Shown here: positions 1 through 9,959 of the stretch, piece by piece
Layout of the letters: every line of letters starts with the position of its first letter
How positions within the stretch are numbered: the stretch's first letter is position 1
NCBI GenBank assembly: GCA_945643635.1
Contig: CALZFC010000020.1
Span: forward strand, 724,001 to 788,000
Reading direction: 5' to 3'
DNA from: Allodiplogaster sudhausi
Taxonomy: Eukaryota; Nematoda; Chromadorea; Rhabditida; Diplogasteridae
DNA: 64,000 nucleotides
Notes under the pieces: model-generated
The model's input: the letters and a program-made list of their open reading frames with translations, nothing else
What the model was told of the DNA's origin: nothing
Database searches by the model: none
Translations under genes and position numbers: made by a program

Positions 1-285
1 TAAGCCCGGTTTCCGGCCTACTTCATTCTTAAGACCCCATCGACAACCGCGAGTCAAGCCCCCTGCTGCTCCTCCCCCAGCTTGTACCGTCTCTGGCAAA
101 GACGAGGCCGGGCAGTGGCGCCCCCGGCTTGGTACGACTCGTGTGCGTCGATTCCCTATCCCCCCCCCTTCCTCCCCAACATATTAGATCATTCGATTTA
201 AGCAAACATTCCTTCCTATATTTTGTGCTGTCACATCGAAATATTAATTTCATGTACGATAAATAAATAAATAAAATGCCGTCAA
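1..285 (+). mobile_element. 3' end of a LINE (non-LTR retrotransposon)
   Basis: The first 280 bases hold no sustained frame, are C-rich, and end in a run of AAATA units at about 258-276. The complete LINE later in the window ends the same way: a pyrimidine-rich 3' UTR, the words GCTGTCACATC, then repeated AATAA units at 59845-59861. I infer a 5'-truncated insertion of the same broad CR1-like type whose upstream part lies outside the window. Confidence 0.6.
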
Positions 286-299
286 TGTTTGCTCTCTAT

Positions 300-520
300 A
301 TTTTGCAAAAGCAGCGAGGTAAAGAAATCTGCGTAAACTCATAGTGATTCTATCATGGCCATGAAGTGTAAAATCGTCATGGGCGATGTTTGGAAGAAAG
401 CGAAGCGCCGCCGTCGGAAAGATCTCACTTCGGTCGGCTTCTAAGCGGCCGTGGAATATGTACAGCACCGCTCGGCTATAGCGGCTATAGCTGCCGCGTG
501 CCAAATGGGCCAAGCGAAAT
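300..520. repeat. Fragment sharing a GGCACGCGGC...GCTATAG segment with 42.0 kb
   Basis: Read on the minus strand, about 470-515 contains a TTTGGCACGCGGC block followed by GCTATAGCCGCTATAG. A close copy lies at about 42008-42037, at the start of another LINE fragment. Open frames on both strands here share the LARG.Y.RYS reading, but this follows from the shared DNA. I see no gene. Confidence 0.4.
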
Positions 521-693
521 ACTCGGTTTATGAAGCTTTCCGTGTCAAATCATATGTATTTTTGAGTTCGTGGAAGCTCGCTGCATCTTATCCGCAGAAG
601 AAATCCTGAAAATATTTAAGAAAATTTAAATCGAGATATAAATCATGCTACTTTTGGTGTGTGTGTAGTACAAAGTCTGTGGTGTAATTTTAC

Positions 694-1000
694 ATGCTTG
701 GCAAGTTGCCCAATTTAACTTGGAAAGACTGGGTTGTTTTCATCATCCGTGTTGTTAAAGTGCTCGCTGGTCTTACCCTTTTAATTACTTGTCTTTTTTT
801 TATTATCACAGATTCGCCAAGCGTCGAAACAAGTATCTGCTCGCTCGAGCAACCGAAGGGGAGCGGGGCGATGGCGGTAAAAGGCCCTACGTCATGCCGC
901 GGCAGGGATCTCATTAGATCCGTTAAGTTTTGCATTTTCATACTCTTGTTTTTTCGTAATCATTTTACACTATTCCGTTTGTCTAGCGTTTACTAAGAAA
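694..1000 (+). other. Unrecognised possible exons (hydrophobic segment plus basic tail)
   Basis: An ATG at 694 opens a short frame with a hydrophobic stretch (FIIRVVKVLAGLTLLIT). At about 795-810 a T-rich tract ends in TTATCACAG, a good nematode splice acceptor. The frame after it reads NKYLLARATEGERGDGGKRP and stops at the TAG near 918. I could not find a donor whose phase joins the two parts, and I recognise no family. It may be the 3' end of a gene whose start was lost beside the LINE fragment, or chance. Confidence 0.25.
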
Positions 1001-1335
1001 AAGCGTTGAACATGAAGCTTTGTGAATTATTTTTTAGCGGGCTGCGTGTACCGACACTTGTACTTCTGAGCCATCGGGTCTGCTAACATGGAAATCCAGA
1101 GATCATAAATCCCAGGTTCTAACAATTTCTTGCTAACTAATTTAATGTTATCAAAAGAGTTTCTTGACTGTATACCTTTATTGTTTAACAAACAACGAAA
1201 ACTAAGCGCGAATGAGAAAAAAAAAACAAGCCCGAATCAATAGGAAAATATGTTATTAGAAATTTTTTTACTCAAAATACAAACTATGCGAGGGCCAAAT
1301 GTATATAAAAAATTTTGGATAAAAGTGACGCTTGC

Positions 1336-2823
1336 TTAATTCTTATCGCCGGAGCGGTCCGCAAAGCTGTTGAGACTGTGGGATCGGCTTCGGCTCCTGC
1401 TGCGACTGCGCTCATTTTCTCCTTCTCCTTCATTCGACTCATCGTTAGACGCAGTTCTGAAAATATTAGAGAGAGATAAGTTACGTTTCCGAGTATTTCA
1501 ATTGTGAAGCAAATTTTAAGTTGACAAGTTATTCAATGTTTGCATAAATGCAGACCTCATCTGCTTTCTGCAGTAGCTGTTGATGCTTTGAACAGCATCA
1601 CGCCTTTGCATCGCCTTTTGAGATTCACTCACTGGGTAGAACTGCTCGAGTACCTAAAGTAGACAATAGTTATTCTTTTAATCACGTTACTTAGGCAAAT
1701 GTCAAACGAACATTGTAGATAAATTTCCGTTTCCCATTGTTCTTTCGCTTAAGTAGCGGCTCATGGCGATTAGTTTCATTGTTAAAAATCGACGTCTCAA
1801 CCATGCGAGCGAAAACAGATGCATTCTTAGCATTTTCTGCCAATGCAACGGTTTCCTCCTTGTCCATAAAAGTGAATTGCAGGTCTAAATATCCTTTGAA
1901 CAGTTAGCCTAATTTTCATATTAAATCGCTTTTTCCAAGTCCTCGCCTCTGTCTCGTGAATCGGGCGTGCTTCTCTCATGAAGAAGCTGAGCTGATGCCT
2001 CAGCTTGCTCAGCTGCTTCCCGTGCTGCGGTTATATTACCGCGAAGTTCAGAGACCCCACCCATGAGTAAACATACCCTTTCATTCACATTTTTCTCCAC
2101 CTACAATTTTGTTGTTACTCTTAACAAAAATCATTTGTGCTCAATTCCGTACCTGAGAGACTCGGGCATTAATATTCCTCTCCATCTGCAACTATGCTGT
2201 TCAGTCTTTGACCCAGAATCTTATTAATTATATATTTTTTGTACCTGGGCAAATTTGGAGTCGATGTGATCGGTCAAATTCTTCAACCACGAAGGTGTAC
2301 CGGTCGAGGAAGTACTCGTAGATGTGGTGAGCACTGATACAGGAGCTGGAGTCGAAGTGCAACGCGCTGGTGAAAGAGTAATCCTTGCATGTCTGAGTGG
2401 CTCGTCGTCCGAGTCCTCGCTCTCCTCTTCAGCGGCGGGAACCATGAGGCCAGATCCAATTGAAGTCCTCGGAGCAAATATTGTATTTAATACTATTTTC
2501 GTTGAGCGAATTATTACTTGGAATGAAACCTTTTTCTCTCCTGAGACGGTGATGACAATTTCTTTGTGCATTCACGCTGGCAAGCACTTTCACTTCCAGC
2601 AAAGAGAACTGTGCATTTGTATTTCTTTTTGTCATTATATTCGACCTGAGAAAGGAGGTTGGTCTTGTCCATGAGAGTATGGAGGGAAGCATGTGAAATG
2701 GTAAACCCGCACCCAGTTCGTGCAGCCAACGGTCGGATGGGCGAGCTGATCCTTGGAGATGACAGTGAACTCTTGCGGGCCGGAGCCGAGCTTCTTTTCC
2801 CAGGAAACCACAGCGAATGACAT
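1336..2823 (-). CDS. BEN-domain-like nuclear protein, eight exons, about 342 aa
   Basis: Model on the minus strand: 2823-2713, 2645-2530, 2467-2245, 2185-2153, 2100-1947, 1884-1712, 1653-1556, 1456-1336. The parts sum to 1029 nt and every junction keeps phase, ending in TAA at 1336-1338. The N-terminus (MSFAVVSWEKKLGSGPQ, then CTNWVEYNDKKKYKCTVLF) resembles the N-terminal module of invertebrate BEN proteins. An acidic and Ser/Thr-rich linker (EEESEDSDDEP) follows, then a heptad-rich coiled coil (FAQMERNINARVSQVEKNV). Next comes a helical block (FARMVETSIFNN, FIYNVLEQFYP, AVQSINSYCRKQMR) whose IN.xCR ending recalls the BEN domain of DNA-binding transcriptional regulators. The tail has an SR run (ERSRSRSRSRSHS). 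The intron after 1947 needs a GC donor (AGAG|GCGAGG), and two acceptors and one donor are weak. The BEN assignment is inference; the ATG at 2823 was chosen because the conserved block starts there. Confidence 0.6.
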
Positions 2824-2949
2824 GGCTGGACATATCACGAACGATTAAAGCCACTGATGTCTGCTTGCATAAATAAGCCGGAAGAATCATGGAGTTGCCA
2901 ATTATGTCGAGAAAGATAGGCGGTCGACGACGGACAGTCATTAGTGACG

Positions 2950-3095
2950 TCAAGCAAGAGGAGGTTGAGAGAGCGACAGCGATAAAACGTGAAAGCTAGA
3001 GACAGAGAGAGAGAGAGAGAGAGAAGGAGATATAGGTAGAGAGAACGAGAGAGAGAGAGAGAAGGAGATACAGGAAGAAAAGAAAGGAACAGCGA
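2950..3095. repeat. GA-rich microsatellite
   Basis: Interrupted GAGAGA runs at about 3000-3065. The open frames across it are low-complexity Ser/Leu or Arg/Glu strings and are not coding. Confidence 0.8.
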
Positions 3096-3099
3096 TGAC

Positions 3100-3955
3100 C
3101 ACATAACATTTTTTGTATCGGGCCATTGCTCTCCTTTCCTACTAGCGAGAAATGTCACCCCTATAAACGGAAGAGATGTTGAGCATGAATTACTATCGTT
3201 TTTCCATACTCTACTCAAAAATGAAAAGGAACAAAATGAACACTGAAATACATAAATGCTTCACGATTCCATACTTTCAAGTGAAGGACACATCATCGCC
3301 TGGTTGCATCATAAGTATAAAAACAGGTGAGCTAAGAAAACATCTGCAACTTCGCTGTGGACGCGAAAGAAATATTCATCAATTCAAATTTATGCTGCAT
3401 TTAAAACCACAAGCTTATCGCGATAGTGTGGGACAAAGGAGGTGGGGGACTCGTAGCATCAGATTGAAAAAGGATAGTGGATCCTGTATAGTTTCTTTGA
3501 TAAAAATCATTGAAGGTAAACAAAATGGCTAGAGTAAAAGGGGATGGTTTTCGAAAGAGGATCGAAGGGGAGAAAAAGCCGCTCATTCTCCGAAGAGGCG
3601 CATAATACGTACAATTTGCGACCCAACTAAATTTGTTACCTAATTAAACTATGCGGCGCACGTTGACCTAGGAGAGAGGGCAGAGAAACGATGTAGTCCT
3701 TCTGGCAAAAGGACTACGGCATATGTAGGTGCAAAATGAGTGTTCAGCAAGAAGAAGAAAAACGAATTCAACGATCGCCTGAGAGCGGTCGTTGGCAACT
3801 TTAACAATCTCTCCCTTCCCGACTATCTCCTCGGTGTTTCAATAAATATTATTGAGCCATCGTAAAGCTCAGTTTTATCTGCTCTTTCTTGCCGTCTAAA
3901 TATTATTTTGAAAAACAGAGTAAAATGTAATCGAGATTTTCCCTCGTTGAAACAT
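3100..3955. other. Stretch without a recognisable gene
   Basis: A 118-codon frame on the plus strand (3176-3532) has no splice context, family signature or membrane segment, and I treat it as chance. At 3693-3718 there is a short inverted pair, GTAGTCCTTCTGGCAAAAGGACTAC. I see no other structure. Confidence 0.5.
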
Positions 3956-3959
3956 GTTA

Positions 3960-4218
3960 TGTGTAATTTTCTCTGCTCCTTCTTATGGAAGAATTAGTGT
4001 TTGTAAGTAATAGTAAAACAAAAAGTTATTGCCTGAAAACTACATATATTTCAAAAAATTCGATTGGGCAAAAATCATAAAATGTTTAATTTTTTTTTAA
4101 ATTGTGATCTGGGACTTTTTTTGTGTATTTTCGAACAAGGAATCGGCCTTTTTTTAGTATTTTCGAACAAGGAATCATACATTGAAAAGATTTGTGAGAA
4201 ATATTAAGCAGAACATTA
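3960..4218 (+). repeat. Dispersed repeat, second copy at 29440-29680
   Basis: Shares long stretches in order with 29440-29680: CTTATGGAAGA, AGTTATTGCCTGAAAAC, GAACAAGGAAT, GAGAAATATTAAG. The other copy forms the right end of the TTAA-flanked foldback element inside the srt gene, so this is probably a fragment of that family. Confidence 0.6.
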
Positions 4219-4658
4219 CCGTATTTTCTCTATTAGTGCCCCCGGGGGCACTATTTTTCAATCCCCTTGCGAGAGGGGTGCACTATTAGAGGGGGGGGGG
4301 GTTCTATTAGAATGAGGGGCACTATTTTTCAATGTGATTGACTAAAAGTGTGATAACAACATTTTATTCACAAAAAAAGAAGAATTATAGCTCTATTTCA
4401 ATGGAATCATCATTGGAATAACAGTTTTACCGTAGATTTTGAATGAATTTGCAATCAGTTCAATGGGAAGAGCATCCCATTCCTCAACATAGATTCCAGG
4501 TACGTCTCTATTAGACAATTAGGGGGGGGGCACGATTGGAGGGGGGGGGGGGTTCTATTAGTGGGAGGGGTACAATTTTTCAATACCCTTGCAAGGGGGG
4601 GGGGCACAATTAGAGGGGGGTTCTAATAGAGGGAGGGGCACTAATAGAGAAAATACGG
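4219..4658 (+). mobile_element. G-rich terminal-inverted-repeat element, copy 1 (MITE-like, TA target)
   Basis: Begins CCGTATTTTCTCTATTAG and ends CTAATAGAGAAAATACGG, flanked by TA (4217-4218 and 4659-4660). Inside each end are repeated units of the type GGGGGCACTATTTTTCAAT and GGGGGTTCTATTAG with runs of up to 11-12 G. The central 180 bp is unique and A/T-rich. There is no coding frame. A TA duplication suggests a Tc1/mariner-type or similar transposase acting in trans. About 440 bp long. Confidence 0.85.
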
Positions 4659-4719
4659 TAGATATGTATGAACATTCCGAATTCTAGAATCATGAGCAAT
4701 ATACATACATTTAACCTTA

Positions 4720-4880
4720 TTATATAAAAGGATGTTCAGAAGATTCGAATTTAGATTTTGTCTGCTATGCTGACCTTCCTCGCAATGCTTCTTCAGTTCT
4801 GTGGCTGCAAAGCCCCATCTAAAATGCATACAATTGAGCCACACATTAATCAGTCGACTTCCTTAGCCTGAAGCATGTAA
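4720..4880 (+). pseudogene. Receptor module W fragment (TM3 exon), inverted copy
   Basis: The plus strand carries the exon seen on the minus strand near 47.55 and 14.45 kb: TTTAG acceptor, then TTTTGTCTGCTATGCTGACC, with the membrane segment LSAMLTFLAMLLQF in the intact copies. This copy is isolated, just after the G-rich element. It marks the start of the inverted unit that continues at 6.2 kb. Confidence 0.55.
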
Positions 4881-5265
4881 ATGTATTGTGAACTAGCTTA
4901 TTATGATTGTTGCGGTTTTTTTCGCAATCTGATAAGATCCAAAGAAGGGCTCTTGGGCAATCGGATGGAGGAAGAGAACCGTATACCAAAGGATTCTTTG
5001 GAGGCTCAAGGAGAAGCGAATCAGGTCTAGTTAGCTGCTTGTTACTCTGTTCAGTGTATTCGTATTCCTGTCGTTAAGATTTATTCCGCGTTCCCTTTTT
5101 CCTCTTTATTTCTGTTCACTTCATCTGCGTGTACAGCTTTCTGGCGATGATAGTAGTTTTTGTTATAGTCTTGGGCCCTGGTTCTTCGCGCGATGTTTTG
5201 ATCTTCTTTTGCATACAGTGCTTCTGTTTGACTGTATATATAGGTAGTCCTTGAAAATACAGATT
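4880..5265. other. Stretch without a recognisable gene
   Basis: A/T-rich sequence with no sustained frame and no match that I can see elsewhere in the window. Confidence 0.5.
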
Positions 5266-5812
5266 TTTCGTTCGCAAGTTTAATGCCCTTTTGGGAAAAA
5301 TCTCTTGCTAATTTTATAAAAGTTTTTGAGGTCGTGGTTCTTTTCCGTACTTTCTATAGTTTTGTAATTGAAAACGGACTTTGCGATGTGAAAGTACCAA
5401 AATGTAAAAAAAAAATTTTTCGTGCTGTTTGTACGTATATTTGCATGATGGATTGATTTATAAATTATCTTTTTTAATCATGGATCATCGCTAGAAAGTA
5501 TTAATTTCTATTCTGTTAAAAAGCGCAAAAACGATGGTCTTGGTCTCGTCGGATCGGAAAGTAAAACGAAAGACGTTGGACTATGTCTCCGTCAACCTAC
5601 CCTGGACACACATACAGCCCAAAGCAATTTTTTCTTTTGATACCTGCACTTCACAAAGTCCGTATTATAATAAAAAAAAATCATAAAAAGTATGGAAAAG
5701 AACTTCACGACTTCAAAACCTCTATATAAAATTTGCAAAACACTTTGGCCCGAAGGGGCATTGAACTAGGGAAAGAAAAATTGTAGCCGCAAGCACTACC
5801 GACTGCGCTAAT
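5266..5812. mobile_element. Foldback element with a degenerate tRNA-like end
   Basis: The left arm, about 5266-5399 (CGCAAGTTTAATGCCCTTTTGGG ... GTACTTT ... CGGACTTTGCGATGTG), pairs imperfectly with 5641-5775 (CACTTCACAAAGTCCG ... AAGTATGG ... GGGGCATTGAACTAGGG). The right side runs on into a tRNA-like segment on the minus strand: box-A-like TAGCGCAGTCGG at about 5799-5810 and a box-B-like AGTTCAATGCC near 5757-5767. There is no open frame. I infer a hairpin element built on a tRNA-derived SINE head. Confidence 0.5.
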
Positions 5813-5994
5813 CTTTTATGTTATTAGCATCGGAACGTTTGTTAACATGGCATATTACAGATGAAACGAGATTTTCACGCATCTTTAAAAGGGCTTTAAA
5901 AAGTTTTCTAGAGGGATTCGGGTCCTAATTTTTTCATTCCGAAACATCCAATGTGATGCACTATCCATATGTAAAATATCAGAATTTTTGGAAT

Positions 5995-6200
5995 TTAGGG
6001 TTTCTGAACGTTCCCTGGTAAATAGGAGCCGCGAAAACAACTTTCTGACGGTGTTTCTGTATTACTTTTTCTTTAGACCTTGGTTGTTGGAGCGTTGTTC
6101 CATTCTTCTTTGGCATATGAATATTGCTTCCGGTTTCATATCAGTCTTTGTGCCTACTCTGTGCTCGTTGGTCGTGTTTAATTCTGCTCAGGCAGGTGGA
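5995..6200 (+). other. Possible orphan membrane-protein exon
   Basis: After a TTTTTCTTTAG acceptor near 6077 a frame reads WLLERCSILLWHMNIASGF then VFVPTLCSLVVFN, two hydrophobic stretches. No neighbouring exon could be joined to it. It may be a remnant of a receptor gene; confidence is low. Confidence 0.25.
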
Positions 6201-6234
6201 AACATAATAAAGGCGTTAACGTCAGTTGGTTGTT

Positions 6235-6490
6235 GGGCGAGCCTATGAGATAGCGGGGTTTCAAATTATGGAGTGCTACTGAAGCAACGAAGTAACTCCA
6301 TAGGAGCTGCCATAAATATGTATCAAGGTTGTCACGGAAGCTGACCGAATGGTTCGAAGCAGAAATATATGTTGTCGAGTTAGTTACATATGTGTGCAGC
6401 AGTAAAATATGTACATACATACGTGACTTAGCATACAATTGTATGCAGGAATATCTCGTAGTCAATTGAATCTGCCGCTAGAGAGGCTAT
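6235..6490 (+). pseudogene. Decayed middle part of the receptor unit, inverted copy
   Basis: Its reverse complement aligns in order with 46800-47090, 12420-12690 and 40380-40660 (landmarks: AAGTCACGTAT, GACAACA, CATTCGGTC, TTCCG.GACAA, CTCTCAGAGGC-like). The copy is badly diverged and no exon remains readable. It links the fragment at 4.7 kb with the module Y copy at 6.84 kb as one inverted unit. Confidence 0.55.
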
Positions 6491-6841
6491 TCATGGAGCT
6501 TAAATCTACCGTTCATTGCTGTCTCTCGTCTTGAATAATCTTTAATCGAGGAGTTTTAGGGTCTCTGGACTGTTTCTTTACAGAGCGAAACAAACAGCGC
6601 AAGCAAAGAAGAGTGAGAAGTTCTGTTGAATATTTATTTCTCCTGTTCCGAAATATGTATGTTAATGCACAGATTCGCTAATTTTTGTTGCAAAGTATAT
6701 GTACTACGTTGAACACTTTCATTTTTTTTTTCTTTTCCTATCTTTCTCAATACTGCTAACGAGCCTTAGTAGCATCGCTGAATTTATTTACACTTACGTA
6801 CATACAAAATTAATCCAATTAATTAAATCCACTATCTGCAG

Positions 6842-8645
6842 CATTTGGTATATGCGAGAATGAACAACGCCACTTTCATCCATTCCTTCAATGAGATTCT
6901 TTGGAACGTCGAACCACTCCTTTGCCTTTATTACGGATTCGTTCTCTTGGCCATCGTAACTGCCAACGATAAAGCGCTTAAAACCATCTTCTATGTAGCT
7001 TTTGTAGTCGGAGGTTGGTAATTACATGAATGATTTTAGCTTGACTGTAAGTCAATTTAGGAATATTCGCGATACTAAGCCCAATGTCGATGGCCATCTT
7101 ACGGCTCTATTACAATCTTCGACTTGGACGAGGCTACGAATGGGTTCTCTTCCTTAGCCACGTCAGTTCATTTGATTGATTGTTACAACCGGGCAGGTGG
7201 CTCAGCACCAAGTGACTGGAGCAAGCACGCAAAGGTCCCAAGTTCGAACCCGCCCGTGGGCGACCACCCCTGCTAACCTCCAGGGATAGCGCAAGTGGAA
7301 GCAGGAGGCTACGAAGAGTTACTGCACGTGGAGTAGGTTTCCTTTCCCCAGGGAAAGCGCCTAATTGGAAGCAATCACTGGTGCCCATCCTTGATTCCGA
7401 CTAAATTTGTATTTTTTGTTTGTAAGAACCATATGGATCAATTGGAAGTGACAGCTCGCTTTAACGAGGAAGACAACTAGACAACATTCTCAAAACATCT
7501 AAACTCTGGTCATATTAACCTTCTTTATTTTACACGGTGCTTATCCTTTTCGTTTCACTTTTTCTTGCTCTCGGGCCGCGTCATATCTAAAGAAGTGATG
7601 CCATATCTTAATCGATGAACATAAAAAAGTACTGACCAAGCATAGTGGGAAAGAAGTGTTCCTCTGTGGCCGGATCGTTCATTAGAGCGAAGAATATAGA
7701 GAAAGGCGAGAAGAAAAATTATAGACCAGGAAATCGCCAACAAAAACCAAACAAATCTTGATTAAGACCGTCCATATAGCTTCGAATGGTGGTTTTTTTT
7801 TCAAATTAGATTCTAAGTGGAGTAGCCAATGGCGTGATGTCCCTTGGAGTCCTTATCATTGCTGCAAGTCGATTCGCACTCGCCTCTCGACTTCATGAAC
7901 AGGAGTCTGTAAGGGTTCGGATTCTTTCGAAGGAGTCGATTATCTCATTCTCCACAAATGATAGTGTTTTTTTTAGATGATTAAAAAGAGATACGTGGCA
8001 ATAATTGTGATGCTGCAACTCTTGCTGCCTTGCCTCTGGCATCTCTACTTTCTCATGGTTGATTAAAATAATCATTCTATACAATAACGAATCGCCTTAG
8101 GCTGAGTTGGTGTGGACAAAGGGGAGCAGCGACGGGAAGACGAGCGTGGAAGGATTCGGTTTCAGCAATAGCTTTTTTAAGGTCAGCTAGCAATTCATGA
8201 TGTAGTTATGTAATTCTTCATTTATTCGTTCAGCTTGGCCGATTCATTCATGGCGCTCTGTCTATGTGTTATCTTCTTATTGCAATGATCTTGTCTGCCG
8301 GGACAGTCATACGACTTCAGCGTTATTTCAAGAATACGGTTATCGAAGATTATTCCTATAAGAATTATATTCAAAAAATTAGATTGGTAGCCTCGCTTAA
8401 AATGATCATAAATGAAATAGCTAAATGTACTTAACCACGAATTAAAGTTCAGCGGCTTCAACCATCCGCTCAATCCAAAATCTCCCGGAACCAACTCCGC
8501 CTCGTCCTCTTCACCGTCCTCGAATGCAGCATTTTTGCGTTGAAATGCGCGCATCAAGTGTGGTGGGCGATGGCGTGGCAGGCAGGGGATCTCGAGTGGA
8601 TCTTGACTGCATTGTCACAAGTAAGAGCAACTTTTACATCTTTGA
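6842..8645 (+). pseudogene. Receptor module Y, inverted (plus-strand) copy
   Basis: Exons can be read in order. TM1: 6842-7013 (NEILWNVEPLLCLYYG, FVLLAIVTAN). TM2: from 7061 (IFAILSPMSMAILRLYY). TM3 near 7810-7909 (GVMSLGVLIIAASRFALAS). TM4: 7978-8066 (YVAIIVMLQLLLPCLWHLYF). TM5 from about 8236 (CYLLIAMILSAGTV). TM6 from about 8440 (QLRLVLFTVLECSIFALKCA). This looks like a nematode serpentine chemoreceptor; ASRFALAS sits where the family's end-of-TM3 Arg motif usually is. The subfamily is unassigned (srg-superfamily-like by feel). A tRNA-derived SINE interrupts the TM2-TM3 interval and TM7 is not found, so I call it a pseudogene. Confidence 0.6.
7183..7300 (+). mobile_element. tRNA-derived SINE
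   Basis: GGGCAGGTGGCTCAGC contains a pol III box A (GTGGCTCAGC), and about 50 bp later AAGTTCGAACCC is a clear box B. It lies inside the module Y copy, where the uninterrupted copies at 11.1 and 45.25 kb have no such sequence. A relative lies at 43800-43905. Confidence 0.7.
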
Positions 8646-8739
8646 ATTGTCGTTGAATCGCATACATAGGTCGCGAAGTGGGATGGACCTGCTAAAAAGC
8701 AATTGAAGGCCTTGTGTTTTTCATTTTAAATTAAACTGA

Positions 8740-8965
8740 TTTTATTTTATCATGTATATGTATGTACATATGAATACATGAGTCTGCAGTACTACTGGAT
8801 CAACGACGTTGCCGTGTTCACTCCTCCGCTGTGCCTGCTCGCCCTCTCCCCGCCCACTCGTCGCGCGGCAGCCGCTCTCATCGCTTCGCTCTGCCGACCC
8901 TGCTTCCGCTTTTTGCATCCGCCAGGCTCCATCCACTCCTCACCGGCACTCTCTAGAATACCAAT
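8740..8965 (-). repeat. Dispersed GC-rich repeat R1, reverse copy
   Basis: The reverse complement matches 9600-9700, 34285-34440 and 43590-43770: GGATGGAGCC, GCGGAAGCAGGG.CGGCAGAG, GCCGCGCGGCGAGTGGG, CAGCGGAGGAGTGAACACGG, AACGTCGTTGATCCA. The frames across it on both strands are a by-product of the composition. Confidence 0.75.
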
Positions 8966-9069
8966 CTAATTAGTGCACTATTCTCTTCCTTTCTGGTATG
9001 GTCACAGACTACAGGAGTGAGTTTTTCGATCTATCCGAATGATTGCACCATCAAATCATCTTCTAGTTG

Positions 9070-9240
9070 ACTCTGCACTGCGAAATTGGTGACGAAGCTT
9101 TTCTCTAACATCTCTCTCTCCTTTATCTGACAATATCTCTCTCTCTCTTTCTCTCTCTCCCTGTCCCTTGTCTCTTTTGCTTTCTTGTGGCTCTATCTAT
9201 GCCTATCTTTCTCTGTCTCTCTCCATCTCATTCGCTTAAT
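9070..9240. repeat. CT-rich low-complexity tract
   Basis: Runs of CTCTCT and related pyrimidines; not coding. Confidence 0.7.
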
Positions 9241-9432
9241 GTCCATTTATATTACTCTGACTCTCCAGTATTCGTTACTGCAGTGCTTATCATGTCATGA
9301 GATGCATACGGTTAAGTGCTATTTCCATTATCGGATTTCGCGCAAACCTTTTGTGTCTTTGAAAAGAAAACAGAAGGAAAATGTGCCACTTGAATCGATT
9401 TGAAGGATTTGTTAAAATCAGGACAACCCTCA

Positions 9433-9725
9433 TTTGCATGTTGCCATTAGCATTTGTAAAACTTATTCACGTTCCTGTCGTCTAATCAAAGCAAACCACA
9501 AGACATTCCAGAAGATACGTTTCTGCATACGGTTTTTATTTCAAATATAGTGTGTGTCTCGTAGCCTGCCGCACCACTTCTTAGTTTGTAATTCTCGTAA
9601 GTGCAGCTGCAGAGTGTATGGAGCCTGGCGGATGCGCAAAGCGGAAGCAGGGGCGGCAGAGCGGAGCGAGGAGAGCTACAGCCGCGCGGCGAGTTCAAAG
9701 TACGTGGGGGGGGGGGGGGGGGGTA
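9433..9725 (+). repeat. Dispersed repeat R1, forward copy ending in poly-G
   Basis: Starts at GCATGTTGCCATTAGCATTT, passes CCTGTCGTCTAATCAAAGC and GGCGGCAGAGCGGAGCGAGG, and ends in an 18-base G run. The other copies continue past this point to AACGTCGTTGATCCA. Part of the family at 8.75, 17.4, 34.05 and 43.31 kb. Confidence 0.7.
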
Positions 9726-9959
9726 GAGAATACACCGTAATTCCCCTATTAAAATGTTTATTTTCTCAGGGCATAGGAATTTTTATAACTTCGGGACACT
9801 TGCAATCGAAGTTTCTAGCTCAACCTGACCATATAAACCGAAAAACATTACTTATTCACCGGAGACCTGTTTTGAATATAAAAAAACAAGGCCTTCAAGA
9901 GACTCCGTGAACTGGGCGGTTTAACGACAGTTCTATGAGGTAAGAGTTGCTCTAACGTT

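Noticed and set aside
3176..3532. 118-codon plus frame
   Set aside because: No start context, splice sites, hydrophobic pattern or family motif; no copy elsewhere in the window.
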